Shown piece after piece: positions 18,170 to 25,808 of a stretch of DNA of 64,000 nucleotides. The stretch is from RHKX01 sp041393495 (GTDB lineage: Bacteria > Actinomycetota > Thermoleophilia > Solirubrobacterales > 70-9): assembly GCA_041393495.1 (NCBI GenBank), contig JAWKKA010000015.1, positions 1-64,000 of the forward strand. Reading direction: 5' to 3'. Every line of letters starts with the position of its first letter. Within the stretch, counting starts at the first letter, position 1. A model generated the notes under the pieces. That model ran no database searches and was not told the origin of the DNA. It was given only the letters and a program-made list of their open reading frames with translations. The position numbers and the translations under genes were made by a program.

Positions 18170-18206
18170 CGCGCCTCGACCGTGCCGACTACGGGTTCGA
18201 GGTGCG
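18170..18206. repeat. Hairpin repeat, copy 2 (upstream of the exported-protein gene)
   Basis: Same arms as copy 1 (CGCGCCTCGACC and GGTTCGAGGTGCG) around a different loop. It lies about 70-107 bp upstream of the exported-protein start and about 80 bp downstream of the DUF3618 stop. It could be a terminator for the cluster at 18288-19150 or an element moving with the small gene. Confidence 0.7.
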
Positions 18207-18287
18207 TATGTGGGCGGGACGGGACGCAGGCCGGATTCACGGGCCCGGATCCACTTCAGACGTTCGGAACGTGTTGGGGCTCGTCAT

Positions 18288-18554
18288 CTAGCGCCGGCGC
18301 CGGAACGCGCGGAACGCGATCACCGTGCCGACGACGAAGCCGGCCACGGCGGCGCCCTTGATGAGCTCCTCGCGGTGGGCGCTGATCTGCGCCCGCCAGT
18401 CGGTCAGCTCGTTGACCCTGGTGCGCAGCGCGACGACCGACCCGGCGAGCTGGGCCTGCTGGAGGTCGATGTCGCGACGGATCTGAGCGGCGCTGCGGCC
18501 GGGTGCGCCGGGACGCGGGGCCGCCGGGTCGTTCGCTGCCGGGCCCGTGCTCAC
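18288..18554 (-). CDS. DUF3618 membrane-anchored protein
   Basis: 88 residues. The RSAAQIRRDIDLQQAQLAGSVVALRTRVNELTDW segment is the heptad-like DUF3618 signature, followed by one transmembrane helix (GAAVAGFVVGTVIAF) and a basic RAFRRRR end. Its ATG overlaps the stop of the Holin-X gene by four bases. DUF3618 proteins regularly sit beside Holin-X family genes in actinobacteria. Function is unknown, probably envelope-associated. Confidence 0.83.
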   Translation of the reverse strand: MSTGPAANDPAAPRPGAPGRSAAQIRRDIDLQQAQLAGSVVALRTRVNELTDWRAQISAHREELIKGAAVAGFVVGTVIAFRAFRRRR

Positions 18555-19012
18555 GGCGCCTTCCCGAGCGTGTCCCGGGTCTCCTTGAGCTCCTCGATCG
18601 CCATCTCCGGCGCCGGCGACTCGACCTCGCCGAAGAGCTTCTTCGCGACGAGCCCGGCGATCGCGGCGAGGATCACGAGGACCCCGGCCTCGATCGCGAA
18701 CCCGACCCAGACCGAGCCCTCGATCCCGAGGATGTCGTTGATCAGCCAGGCGATCGCGAACATCAGCATGATCCCGGCGGCGAGCAGGAAGACCCCGGCG
18801 GCGGCGGCGATCCCGGCGCCGCGGGCAAGGGTCGTCAGCTTCTCGGTGACCTCCGCCTTGGCGAGCGCCACCTCCTCGCGGACGAGGATCGAGACGCGCT
18901 CGGAGACGTCGAAGACGAGCTCGCCCACCGACCGGCTCTCGTCGGCGGGCGGCGTCTGCGGTGGCGCCGGCGCGGCGCCGGTCACGGTCGGCTCTGTCGG
19001 CTGCTCGGCCAT
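18551..19012 (-). CDS. Putative actinobacterial Holin-X / phage-holin-superfamily III membrane protein
   Basis: 153 residues: a Pro-rich N-terminus, an amphipathic helix (VGELVFDVSERVSILVREEVALAKAEVTEKL), two long transmembrane helices (about 62-90 and 100-122) and a charged tail. This matches the chromosomal Holin-X family. No lysin or phage gene is near, so a lytic role is unlikely. It is the middle gene of three: three bases follow the stop of the small membrane ORF, and its stop overlaps the DUF3618 start. Confidence 0.82.
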   Translation of the reverse strand: MAEQPTEPTVTGAAPAPPQTPPADESRSVGELVFDVSERVSILVREEVALAKAEVTEKLTTLARGAGIAAAAGVFLLAAGIMLMFAIAWLINDILGIEGSVWVGFAIEAGVLVILAAIAGLVAKKLFGEVESPAPEMAIEELKETRDTLGKAP

Positions 19013-19015
19013 CGA

Positions 19016-19150
19016 TCAGTCGGGTGGATCCTCACCGAAGATGCGGCGAAAGACGATCGCGGCCACGCGGGCTGCGGCGATGCTTGCAAGCGCACCGAAC
19101 GCGGCGAGGAGCCCCGACCAGACGAGTCGCTTTGTGATCTCGTTGTCCAT
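19016..19150 (-). CDS. Small membrane protein (44 aa), DUF4235-like
   Basis: A short gene read as MDNEITKRLVWSGLLAAFG, then a hydrophobic/Ala-rich stretch and RRIFGEDPPD. It has one transmembrane segment and the GEDPP ending seen in DUF4235-type proteins of the same gene neighbourhood in actinobacteria. ATG 19150; its stop is three bases before the Holin-X start, so it is the first gene of a three-gene operon. The call rests on context and composition. Confidence 0.65.
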   Translation of the reverse strand: MDNEITKRLVWSGLLAAFGALASIAAARVAAIVFRRIFGEDPPD

Positions 19151-19213
19151 TCGTGTCCCTTGTTCGGTCCGCCGCGGAGCTCCGCGGCGGGATGGCGACC
19201 TTATCGGGACGGC

Positions 19214-19831
19214 TCAGGGCCCGTCGCGCCGCTCGAGCCCGCAGCAGAGTGTCTCGACGACCATCGTCGCGGCGCGGTCGAACTCCTCGTCGGTCGCCGG
19301 GATCAGGCCGAACACCCAGCCGGAGAGGAGTTGCTCGATCGCCCCGTAGAACCACATGCCGACGAAGTCGGGGTCGATCTCCTCGCGGTAGAGGCCCTCG
19401 CGCTGCCCGTCGGCGACGATCCGCGAGACGACGTCGTAGGCGCGCCGGATCTCGGGCAGGTGGGTGGCGCCGAACGAGTTGGCGGCGCGGGTGACCTCGA
19501 TGATGATCACCTTCATCAGCTCCGGGTCGTGCCGGTAGGAGTCGATGATGAAGCGAGCGATCCCGGCGAGCTTCTCGCGGGCGGGGATCTCCTGCTCGTA
19601 GAGCGAGTCGGAAGCATCGAGCAGCAACGACCAGCGCTCCGTGAAGAGCTCCGTCATCACCGCCTCCTTCGAGCGGAAGTAGTGATAGACGAGCCCGTAG
19701 GCGACGCCGGCCTCGTCGGCGATGTCGGCGACGCGCGTCGAGTGGTAGCCCTGGTGCGCGAAGACGCGGATCGCGGCGTCGAGGATCGCGCGGCGCTTGT
19801 CGGCGGGCGTCGTCTTGACGCGATCAGCCAC
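19214..19831 (-). CDS. TetR/AcrR family transcriptional regulator
   Basis: 205 residues with a typical TetR DNA-binding head: KRRAILDAAIRVFAHQGYHSTRVADIADEAGVAYGLVYHYFRSKEAV (about 10-55), then an all-helical ligand domain. The sequence resembles fatty-acid/acyl-CoA responsive members. GTG 19831 overlaps the end of the nitrilase gene by eight bases, so the regulator is the second gene of that unit. A perfect 16-bp palindrome upstream of the nitrilase gene is a likely autoregulatory site. Confidence 0.9.
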   Translation of the reverse strand: MADRVKTTPADKRRAILDAAIRVFAHQGYHSTRVADIADEAGVAYGLVYHYFRSKEAVMTELFTERWSLLLDASDSLYEQEIPAREKLAGIARFIIDSYRHDPELMKVIIIEVTRAANSFGATHLPEIRRAYDVVSRIVADGQREGLYREEIDPDFVGMWFYGAIEQLLSGWVFGLIPATDEEFDRAATMVVETLCCGLERRDGP

Positions 19832-20657
19832 GGCCGCCGACCTCCACCGGCCACGCATAGGCGCCCTCGCGGCGGCTGCGCAGCGACGGGACCGCTGAGC
19901 GGACGCGATCGATCTCGCCGAGGTCGATCTCGGCGATCGCGTGGCCCTCGCCGTCGGCGAGGACGGCGAGCACCCGCCCCCAGGGATCGACGATCATCGA
20001 ATGCCCCCAGGAGCTGAACCGCGGCGGCGCCTCACCGAACTGGTCGGCGGCGACGACGAAGAGCTGGTTCTCGATCGCCCGCGCCCGCAGCAGCACCTCC
20101 CAGTGATCACGCCCGGTCGCCGCCGTGAACGCGGACGGGACCGTGATCACGGACGCGCCGCGGAGCGCGAGGATCCGGTGGAGCTCGGGGAAGCGGAGGT
20201 CGTAGCAGATGCTCATGCCGATATCGAGGTCGCCGGCGGGTCCGAGGACGACTTCGGTGCCCGGCTGTTCGTGCTCGGACTCGCGGTAGGCGACGCCGCC
20301 GACATCGACGTCGAACATGTGGATCTTCCGGTAGGCGGCTGCGATCTCGCCGCCGGGATCGATCAGAAGCGACGTGTTGGCGATTCGCTCCGAGCCGGCG
20401 ATCCGCTCGCCGACGCTGCCGGCGACGAGCGTGATCCCGAGCTCGCGGGCCCATCCCCGGCAGGCCGAGACGATCGGCCCGTCGAGCGGCTCGGCGAGCT
20501 CAGCGAGGACCTCGCCGGGACCGAGCGCACTCCACTTCTCGGGGAGCACGACCAACTCGGCGCCGGCCGCTGCCGCGGCGCGGACGAGCCGCTCGGCGAC
20601 CGCGAGGTTGCGATCGACGTCGGCGCTGGAGTTGAGCTGTATCGCGGCGGCCCGCAT
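19824..20657 (-). CDS. Carbon-nitrogen hydrolase (Nit/omega-amidase-like)
   Basis: 277 residues of the nitrilase superfamily with the full catalytic triad: Glu40 (VVLPEKW), Lys111 (YRKIHMFD) and Cys151 (SICYDLRFPEL). These motifs resemble the Nit1/Nit2 branch, which hydrolyses amides such as deaminated glutathione or alpha-keto acid omega-amides. ATG 20657 gives the family's usual immediate start of strand 1. It is co-translated with the TetR gene downstream and preceded by a palindrome about 40 bp upstream. Confidence 0.87.
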   Translation of the reverse strand: MRAAAIQLNSSADVDRNLAVAERLVRAAAAAGAELVVLPEKWSALGPGEVLAELAEPLDGPIVSACRGWARELGITLVAGSVGERIAGSERIANTSLLIDPGGEIAAAYRKIHMFDVDVGGVAYRESEHEQPGTEVVLGPAGDLDIGMSICYDLRFPELHRILALRGASVITVPSAFTAATGRDHWEVLLRARAIENQLFVVAADQFGEAPPRFSSWGHSMIVDPWGRVLAVLADGEGHAIAEIDLGEIDRVRSAVPSLRSRREGAYAWPVEVGGRG

Positions 20658-20696
20658 GCCGGCTCCCGATCCCGCCGGCTCCCGGCGCCGGCGATT

Positions 20697-20712
20697 GATT
20701 GACTAGTCAATC
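20697..20712. promoter_or_regulatory. Perfect 16-bp palindrome, probable operator
   Basis: GATTGACTAGTCAATC reads identically on both strands and stands out in the GC-rich surroundings. It lies 40 bp upstream of the nitrilase-TetR unit and downstream of the MerR stop. Size and position fit an operator for the TetR protein of that unit. Confidence 0.65.
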
Positions 20713-20786
20713 TACCGCACCGCCGATCTCTGGCGGGCGATCCGTTTCCACCGTCGCGCGACCGCTGTTCGCCGCCCGAGACCCGG

Positions 20787-21518
20787 TCAACGCTCCCGAT
20801 TGGCCCGGTGCGATTCGAGCTCGGCCGCGATCAGCTTCGAGTTCATCGCCGCGATCAGGTCGGCGAGCGGCTCGATCCCGGCTTCGATCAGCGCCGCGGC
20901 GCGGTCGGGCTCGAACCGGCCGACCAGCTTCTCGGAGAGCAGCTCGACCTCGCGGCGTGCGAGCGCCTGCAACGGCTCGAGGAAGCGGGCGGCGTCATAG
21001 ACGGTGAAGCCGATCCGCTCGTCGTAGCCGCCGGCGCGGAAGCGGGCGATCGCGGCGATGATGCGGACGTCGGAGGAGGAGTAGCCGTCGGCGGCGGCGC
21101 TGAGGATCCCGAGCTCGGCGAGCCGGTCGAGGACGTCGGTGGGGACGTCATGGCGCTCGCTCACCTCGGCGGCCGGTACGCGCTCATGCTCGCGCGCGAG
21201 CGCCCGGTCGATCTCGCGGTCGGACTCGGCGAGCAGCGCCCGGACCGCTTCGGTGTCGCCGCCCTCGCGATCGAGGAGCTCGCCGATCACCTTCAGCGGC
21301 ATGTAGCGCTCCTCCTGCAGGAGCTTGATCAGGCGGATCCGCTCGACGGTCGCGGCCGGGTAGTAGGCCATGTTGCGGCTCGTCTTCGTTCCCTCCGGCA
21401 AGAGGCCCTCGCGCAGGTAGTGGCGGACGGTCGCGACCGGGACCCCGGCCGCCTCGGCGAGCTCGCTGATCTTCAGCGTCGGCTCGCCGGCGTCGGCGCC
21501 GCTCGGGGCCGCGCTCAT
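20787..21518 (-). CDS. MerR family transcriptional regulator
   Basis: 243 residues with the MerR winged helix at the N-terminus (LKISELAEAAGVPVATVRHYLREGLLPEG, then YPAATVERIRLIKLLQEERYMPLKVIGELL) and a long helical effector domain of about 150 residues. No metal-binding cysteines are present. It is the last gene of the enoyl-CoA hydratase/BKACE/OsmC unit; its start overlaps the OsmC stop by four bases. MerR proteins (LiuR) control leucine catabolism in proteobacteria, so this is a candidate for the 27-bp operator described here. The link is inference. Confidence 0.88.
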   Translation of the reverse strand: MSAAPSGADAGEPTLKISELAEAAGVPVATVRHYLREGLLPEGTKTSRNMAYYPAATVERIRLIKLLQEERYMPLKVIGELLDREGGDTEAVRALLAESDREIDRALAREHERVPAAEVSERHDVPTDVLDRLAELGILSAAADGYSSSDVRIIAAIARFRAGGYDERIGFTVYDAARFLEPLQALARREVELLSEKLVGRFEPDRAAALIEAGIEPLADLIAAMNSKLIAAELESHRANRER

Positions 21519-21952
21519 CCGGCCACCTCGACCGGGAACGCGACCGAGGCCGCCAGGTCGCAGCGTTCGTGAGCCTCGTGATGGAGCTCGGCGAGCGCCG
21601 CGGCGCCGGGATCAGCGGCGAAGCGGACCCGCGGATGGAGATCGACCCGCGTGAACCGGCCGCCCGCGAGGGTCCCGACCGGATCGTCCTCGTAGGTGTC
21701 GACGCGGAGCCGGCGCGCCCGCGCCAGGGCGATGAACCAGAGCATGTGACACGCCGCGAGCGCCGCGACGAACAGCTGCTCGGGATCGGCGCGGTCGGGA
21801 TCACCGCCGTTCGCCGCCATCGTCGAGCCGCGGACGACCTCGCCGGCCACCTCGACCCGGTGGGCGCGGAGGTCGGCCTTGCTCGGCTCCCACACGACCC
21901 GAGCGCGGTGCGTGGTGCTCGCGCTCTCCGCGGGCGGTGTCTCCCGCCCCAC
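21515..21952 (-). CDS. OsmC-family peroxiredoxin-like protein
   Basis: 145 residues with OsmC/Ohr signatures: NPEQ-like DPEQLFVAALAACHM containing the first Cys (68) and HERCDLAASV containing the second (131). These are the two redox cysteines of organic hydroperoxide reductases. GTG 21952 starts two bases after the BKACE stop, and its stop overlaps the MerR ATG. Expression with acyl-CoA catabolic genes suggests detoxifying lipid peroxides, or handling an intermediate of the pathway. Confidence 0.87.
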   Translation of the reverse strand: MGRETPPAESASTTHRARVVWEPSKADLRAHRVEVAGEVVRGSTMAANGGDPDRADPEQLFVAALAACHMLWFIALARARRLRVDTYEDDPVGTLAGGRFTRVDLHPRVRFAADPGAAALAELHHEAHERCDLAASVAFPVEVAG

Positions 21953-21954
21953 GA

Positions 21955-22869
21955 TCAACCCCCCGAATCGGGCTGTCCGCTGTCCGCTGTCCGCTGTCCA
22001 CCCAGCCCGAGCAGCTCCCGCGCCTCGGCGACGCTCGCCGCCCGGCGGCCGACGTCCTCGGCCATCTGCCGCGCCTTCGCGATCAGCTCGCCGTTCGAGC
22101 GCGCCATCGCGCCGCTCGGCAGGTAGAGGTTGTCCTCGAGGCCGGCGCGGACGTTGCCGCCGAGGACGAGCGCTGTCGCGAGCAGCTTCCATTGGTCGCG
22201 CGAGACGCCGATCACCTGCCAGTTGTTCGGCCCCTCCGGGCCGCCCGGGACCTGGTCGGCCATCACGCCGACGTTCCGCGGCGTCGGTCGGATCCCGCCG
22301 GTGACGCCCATCACCAGCGAGATCTGCAGCGGCGGCCCGAGCAGGCCCATGTCGAGCAGCGGGTCGAGGTTGGCGACGTGGCCGGCGTCGAAGCACTCGT
22401 GCTCCGGCTGGATCCCGTTCTCGCGCATCGCCCCGACCAGCTCGACGATCGTGTCGAAGCTGTTCTCGAAGACCGCCTTGAAGACGAAGTCACGGCGCCG
22501 GCGCGAGTACTTCGCGTAGTTCATCGACGACATGTTCAGCGCCGCGACGTCCGGCTTCAGCTCGCGCAGGTAGGCGATCCGCTTCTCGAGCGGAACGCCG
22601 ATCGCCCCGGTCGAGTAGTTGATGATCACGTCACCGGCTGCGGCCCTGATCGCCGCGGTGATCGCCCGGAAGTCCCCGATCTCGTACGACGGCGTCCCGT
22701 CGGGAGTGCGGGCGTGGATGTGGATCTGCGAGGCGCCCTCATCGACCGCCCGCCGCGCCTCCTCCCCGTACTCCTCGGGCGTGTAGGGAATCGCCGGGCA
22801 CTGCTCGCGGTTGGCGATCGCCCCCGAGATCGAGCAGCTGATGATGACCGGGTCGGAGAAGGAGCTCAC
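21955..22869 (-). CDS. Beta-keto acid cleavage enzyme (BKACE, DUF849/Kce-like)
   Basis: 304 residues of the DUF849 TIM-barrel family: VIISCSISGAI at the N-terminus, the zinc motif in QIHIHARTPDG, INYSTGA, EHECFDAGHV and GGNVRAGLEDNLYLPSG. Members condense a beta-keto acid with acetyl-CoA to release acetoacetate and a new acyl-CoA. Which keto acid is used here is unknown. It follows the enoyl-CoA hydratase, with a GC-rich heptamer array between them, and is closely followed by OsmC. Four 7-bp direct repeats fall inside its last codons and produce the odd tail GQRTADSGQ. Confidence 0.9.
   Translation of the reverse strand: MSSFSDPVIISCSISGAIANREQCPAIPYTPEEYGEEARRAVDEGASQIHIHARTPDGTPSYEIGDFRAITAAIRAAAGDVIINYSTGAIGVPLEKRIAYLRELKPDVAALNMSSMNYAKYSRRRRDFVFKAVFENSFDTIVELVGAMRENGIQPEHECFDAGHVANLDPLLDMGLLGPPLQISLVMGVTGGIRPTPRNVGVMADQVPGGPEGPNNWQVIGVSRDQWKLLATALVLGGNVRAGLEDNLYLPSGAMARSNGELIAKARQMAEDVGRRAASVAEARELLGLGGQRTADSGQPDSGG
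21972..21999. repeat. Heptamer array (4 x GCTGTCC)
   Basis: Four perfect head-to-tail copies of GCTGTCC, on the plus strand, inside the 3' end of the BKACE gene. Seven is not a multiple of three, so the array is read in shifting frames and has probably extended the protein tail. A related heptamer occurs upstream of the same gene. Confidence 0.9.
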
Positions 22870-22899
22870 AGGGCTCCGGCCTCGTCCCGCAAGGTCGCG

Positions 22900-22982
22900 G
22901 CGGGCAGCGGGCAGCGGGCAGTCGCCCGCATGCGGCGGGCGCTCCGGCCGGGAAGCTGCCGGCTGCCGGCTGCCGGCTGCCC
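22900..22982. repeat. Inverted heptamer arrays between enoyl-CoA hydratase and BKACE genes
   Basis: Three copies of GCGGGCA (22900-22920) and, 34 bp on, GCTGCCG three times followed by GCTGCCC (22955-22982). The first array is nearly the reverse complement of the second, so the transcript can fold into a long GC hairpin with a period of seven. It occupies the whole gap between two genes of one operon and could stabilise the upstream message or attenuate the downstream one. Confidence 0.85.
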
Positions 22983-22984
22983 GC

Positions 22985-23767
22985 TCACCTCCCCTTCCAC
23001 TCCGGCTCGCGCTTCTCGAAGAACGCCTTCACCCCCTCCGCGAGGTCCTCGGTCGAGAACGTCAGCGAGAGCTGGCTGCGCAGGTACTCGAGCCCGTCGT
23101 CGAGCGCCATGTCCTGCTGGCGGTACATCGCGTCGTGGCCGAGCCTCATCAGCACCGGGCTCTTCGACGCGAGCCGCCGCGCCCAGTCGGCGACGGCGGC
23201 GTCGAAGTCGGCCGCCGGGACGACCCTGTTCGCGAGCCCGTACTCGACCGCCCTGTCGGCGTCGATCCGCTCGCCGAGCAGCATCATCTCGTTGACCACC
23301 TTCCGCGGAACGTTGCGGTAGATGATCGCCATGATCATGTAGGGGAAGGCGCCGACGTTGATCTCCGGCGTCGCGAACGTGATCCCCGCGCGGGCGATGA
23401 CGAGGTCGCAGGAGAGCGCCAGGCCCATCCCGCCGGCGAGGACGTGGCCGTTGGCCGCGCACAGCGACGGCTTGCCGAGGCGCGGCATCAGCCGGAAGAA
23501 CTCCAGGAACCGGTCCGAGGAGAAGTGCTTGGCGACGAGCGGCGCATCGGCCGCGAAGCCGCCGAGGTCGGCGCCGGCGCAGAAGGCCTTCTCGCCGGCG
23601 CCGGTGAGGACGACCGCGCGGACGTCGTCGTCGTCGCGGACCCGCTCCATCGCGTCGACGAGCTCGCTCAGCATCAGCGTCGAGAGCGCGTTGCGCTGCT
23701 CGGGCCGGTTCAGGGTCACGGTCGCGACCCCGTCCGACACGTCGTAGAGAAGCTGCTCGTAGGCCAT
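22985..23767 (-). CDS. Enoyl-CoA hydratase/isomerase family protein
   Basis: 260 residues of the crotonase fold. The CoA-binding loop is GEKAFCAGADLGGF, the oxyanion-hole segment is ANGHVLAGGMGLALSCDLV, and Glu is present at TPEINVGAFPY. In leucine breakdown such an enzyme would hydrate 3-methylglutaconyl-CoA; a general enoyl-CoA hydratase is equally possible. ATG 23767. It heads an operon with BKACE, OsmC and MerR, and the 27-bp operator lies 44 bp upstream. Confidence 0.88.
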   Translation of the reverse strand: MAYEQLLYDVSDGVATVTLNRPEQRNALSTLMLSELVDAMERVRDDDDVRAVVLTGAGEKAFCAGADLGGFAADAPLVAKHFSSDRFLEFFRLMPRLGKPSLCAANGHVLAGGMGLALSCDLVIARAGITFATPEINVGAFPYMIMAIIYRNVPRKVVNEMMLLGERIDADRAVEYGLANRVVPAADFDAAVADWARRLASKSPVLMRLGHDAMYRQQDMALDDGLEYLRSQLSLTFSTEDLAEGVKAFFEKREPEWKGR

Positions 23768-23810
23768 GGCACACGATCCTGGCGACCGCCACCCGAGCCT
23801 ACCATCGCGT

Positions 23811-23837
23811 GAAGTGGGAAGTGACGCTGCCTACTTC
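23811..23837. promoter_or_regulatory. 27-bp operator, site C (enoyl-CoA hydratase operon)
   Basis: GAAGTGG, 13 bases, CTACTTC. The arms match the other two sites except for one transition in the left arm. The spacer also carries the AG...CT symmetry seen at site A. It lies 44-70 bp upstream of the hydratase start, a normal promoter position. Confidence 0.72.
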
Positions 23838-23852
23838 CCGGGCGGCGCCGGC

Positions 23853-23897
23853 GCCGGCCAACCGTGGCGCCGGCCACCGGCCAACCGTCGCGCCGGC
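23853..23897. repeat. Short direct repeat
   Basis: CCGGCCAACCGT followed by G or C and then GCGCCGGCC occurs twice with a period of 22 bp. It lies between the divergently placed operator site C and the end of the HD-GYP gene. No coding role is seen. Confidence 0.6.
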
Positions 23898-23959
23898 CCC
23901 GCCTCTCCGCGCGCGTCCACGGACGGCTCCGGAAGCCGGTTCGTGCACCCCGGCGGCGC

Positions 23960-25684
23960 TCAGGCGGGGCTGGCGACGCCGGACCGCTCGAGCGCCCGGA
24001 CGAACGCGCTGACTGCGGCGCCGTCGAACTGGCTGCCCGAGTAGCGGCCGATCTCGTCGATCGCGTCAGCGGGCGTCCTCGCGGGCCGGTAGGGCCGGTC
24101 GCTCGTCATCGCGTCATAGGACTCGGCGACGGCGAGGATTCGCGACTCGAGCGGAATCTCGGGGCCGCTGAGCCCGCGCGGGTAGCCGTGGCCGTCGGGC
24201 TGCTCGTGGCGGGCGAGGATCCATTCGCGGACGTCGGTCAGCTCGCGGGCGGCGAGGATACGGGCGGCCATCTCGGGGTGACGGCGAACCTGATCCCACT
24301 CCGACGGCGACAGCGGCCCCGGCTTGTCGAGGATCGCGCCGGCGATCCCGACCTTGCCGATGTCGTGCAGCATCCCCGCGAGCCGCAGCCGCGCGATCCG
24401 CTGCTCGGAGAGGCCGAGCTCGCGTCCGATCATCTCGCAATGGCGGGCGACCGCCTGCGAATGGGCGGCGCCACCCTCGTCGCGGAGGTCGAGCACCTCG
24501 GCGAGGCTGAGCACGGTTCCGAGTTGGGCGCGGCCCTCGCCCGGGGTGGGTAGGCCCTCCCCCTCGATCGCGCTCTCGAGGTCGGCGGAGTAGATGACCG
24601 CGCGGTCGCACCCGAGCGCGACCGCGGCCTTCATCGCCGCCGTCGACGCCAGCAGCAGCTCGTCGGCATTGCTTGCGTGCTTGGGGAACGCGGCGACACC
24701 GAGGCCGGCGCTGAGGTCGAAGCCGCGCTCGCGGTAGGCGCGGCGCATCCGGGTGAGGATCTGCTCGGCGAGCAGGAAGGCGGTGTGCTGGTCGGTCTCG
24801 GGGAGGACGACGACGAACTCGGAGGCGCCGGTCCGCCCGACCGTGTCGATCCGCCGCGTCGACTCGTCGAGCATCCGCGCGAGCCGACGGAGGGCCTCGT
24901 CGCCGGCCTCGTAGCCGAGCTCCCTGTTGAGCTGCCGGAGCCCGACCAGGTCGACGGTGATCAGCCCGACGTGGTGGGCATTGATGCGGGCGCGCTCGAT
25001 CTCGTTGGTGAGGACCTCGTTGGCGCCGTGGCCGTTGACGTGACCGGTCAGCAGGTCGGTTCGCGCCGCCGAGCTCAGCGACCCCCAGAGCCTGTTCACC
25101 CGGGTCCGTAGCGCATGGATCATGAAGCCGGCGATCGCGAGGCTGCCGAACGTGACGACGAACTGGTAGCTGAGCGTGCCCGAGACGGCCTCGACGCCGT
25201 CGGCGGCAGCGGCCATCGCCACCAGGGTGGCGCCGTAGCAGAGCCCCATGAAGGCGACATCGACGACCGCATCGATCCGTGGCAGGAAGTAGAAGGCGTA
25301 GAAGCAGGGCCAGAGGTAGAAGAGGCTGAAGCCGCTCGTCGGGTCGTGGGTCAGGTACAGCCCGGCGGTGACCTCGAGGATCCCGATCGCCGGGGCGAGC
25401 CGCACGAGCCACATCGGCACCCGGTTGGCGAAGAGCAGGAACGAGAGCGCGAACGCGCCGGTGAAGCCCTGCACGAGCAGCATCGCCGGCACGTCGAAGC
25501 TGTCGGGATGGGGGAGCAACACGCCGAGGACGCCGAGGAACATCCCGGCGAGCGAGACGAAGGCGCCGGCCCGGGCGAGCGGTGCGACCTGGCGGCGGTC
25601 GCCGCTTTGGCCGTAGCCGGGGTCGAGGGCAGCCGCGCTCGCACCGTTGCCGGTGTTGGCACCCTCGAAAACGGCGAAGCCCAT
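23960..25684 (-). CDS. Membrane protein with degenerate GGDEF and HD-GYP domains
   Basis: 574 residues: about six transmembrane helices (about 38-190), a GGDEF-like domain (about 210-370) whose signature is GASEF, and an HD-GYP domain (about 400-560) with LHDIGKVGI, then RHEQPDGHGYPRGLSG. HD-GYP enzymes degrade c-di-GMP; the canonical HHE is RHE here and the later VAD is VAE, so activity may be altered. The cyclase signature is lost. The start is ATG 25684, with AGGAG eight bases upstream; the GTG nine bases earlier would leave no spacing. It is divergent from the acyl-CoA dehydrogenase. Confidence 0.86.
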   Translation of the reverse strand: MGFAVFEGANTGNGASAAALDPGYGQSGDRRQVAPLARAGAFVSLAGMFLGVLGVLLPHPDSFDVPAMLLVQGFTGAFALSFLLFANRVPMWLVRLAPAIGILEVTAGLYLTHDPTSGFSLFYLWPCFYAFYFLPRIDAVVDVAFMGLCYGATLVAMAAAADGVEAVSGTLSYQFVVTFGSLAIAGFMIHALRTRVNRLWGSLSSAARTDLLTGHVNGHGANEVLTNEIERARINAHHVGLITVDLVGLRQLNRELGYEAGDEALRRLARMLDESTRRIDTVGRTGASEFVVVLPETDQHTAFLLAEQILTRMRRAYRERGFDLSAGLGVAAFPKHASNADELLLASTAAMKAAVALGCDRAVIYSADLESAIEGEGLPTPGEGRAQLGTVLSLAEVLDLRDEGGAAHSQAVARHCEMIGRELGLSEQRIARLRLAGMLHDIGKVGIAGAILDKPGPLSPSEWDQVRRHPEMAARILAARELTDVREWILARHEQPDGHGYPRGLSGPEIPLESRILAVAESYDAMTSDRPYRPARTPADAIDEIGRYSGSQFDGAAVSAFVRALERSGVASPA

Positions 25685-25808
25685 CGCTGACACTCCTGTC
25701 GGGTCGGGCCGCCCTCCCCCGGGGACGGCACACCTGTGCCCGTCCTATCGCCAGATGGCGGCCGAAACCTGAATCCCAGAGCCCTACCCCGAACGCTTCC
25801 CGCCGCCC

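Noticed and set aside
18551..19012. Prophage based on the holin-like gene
   Set aside because: No lysin, capsid, tail, integrase or att-like repeat is present; the family is chromosomal in actinobacteria.
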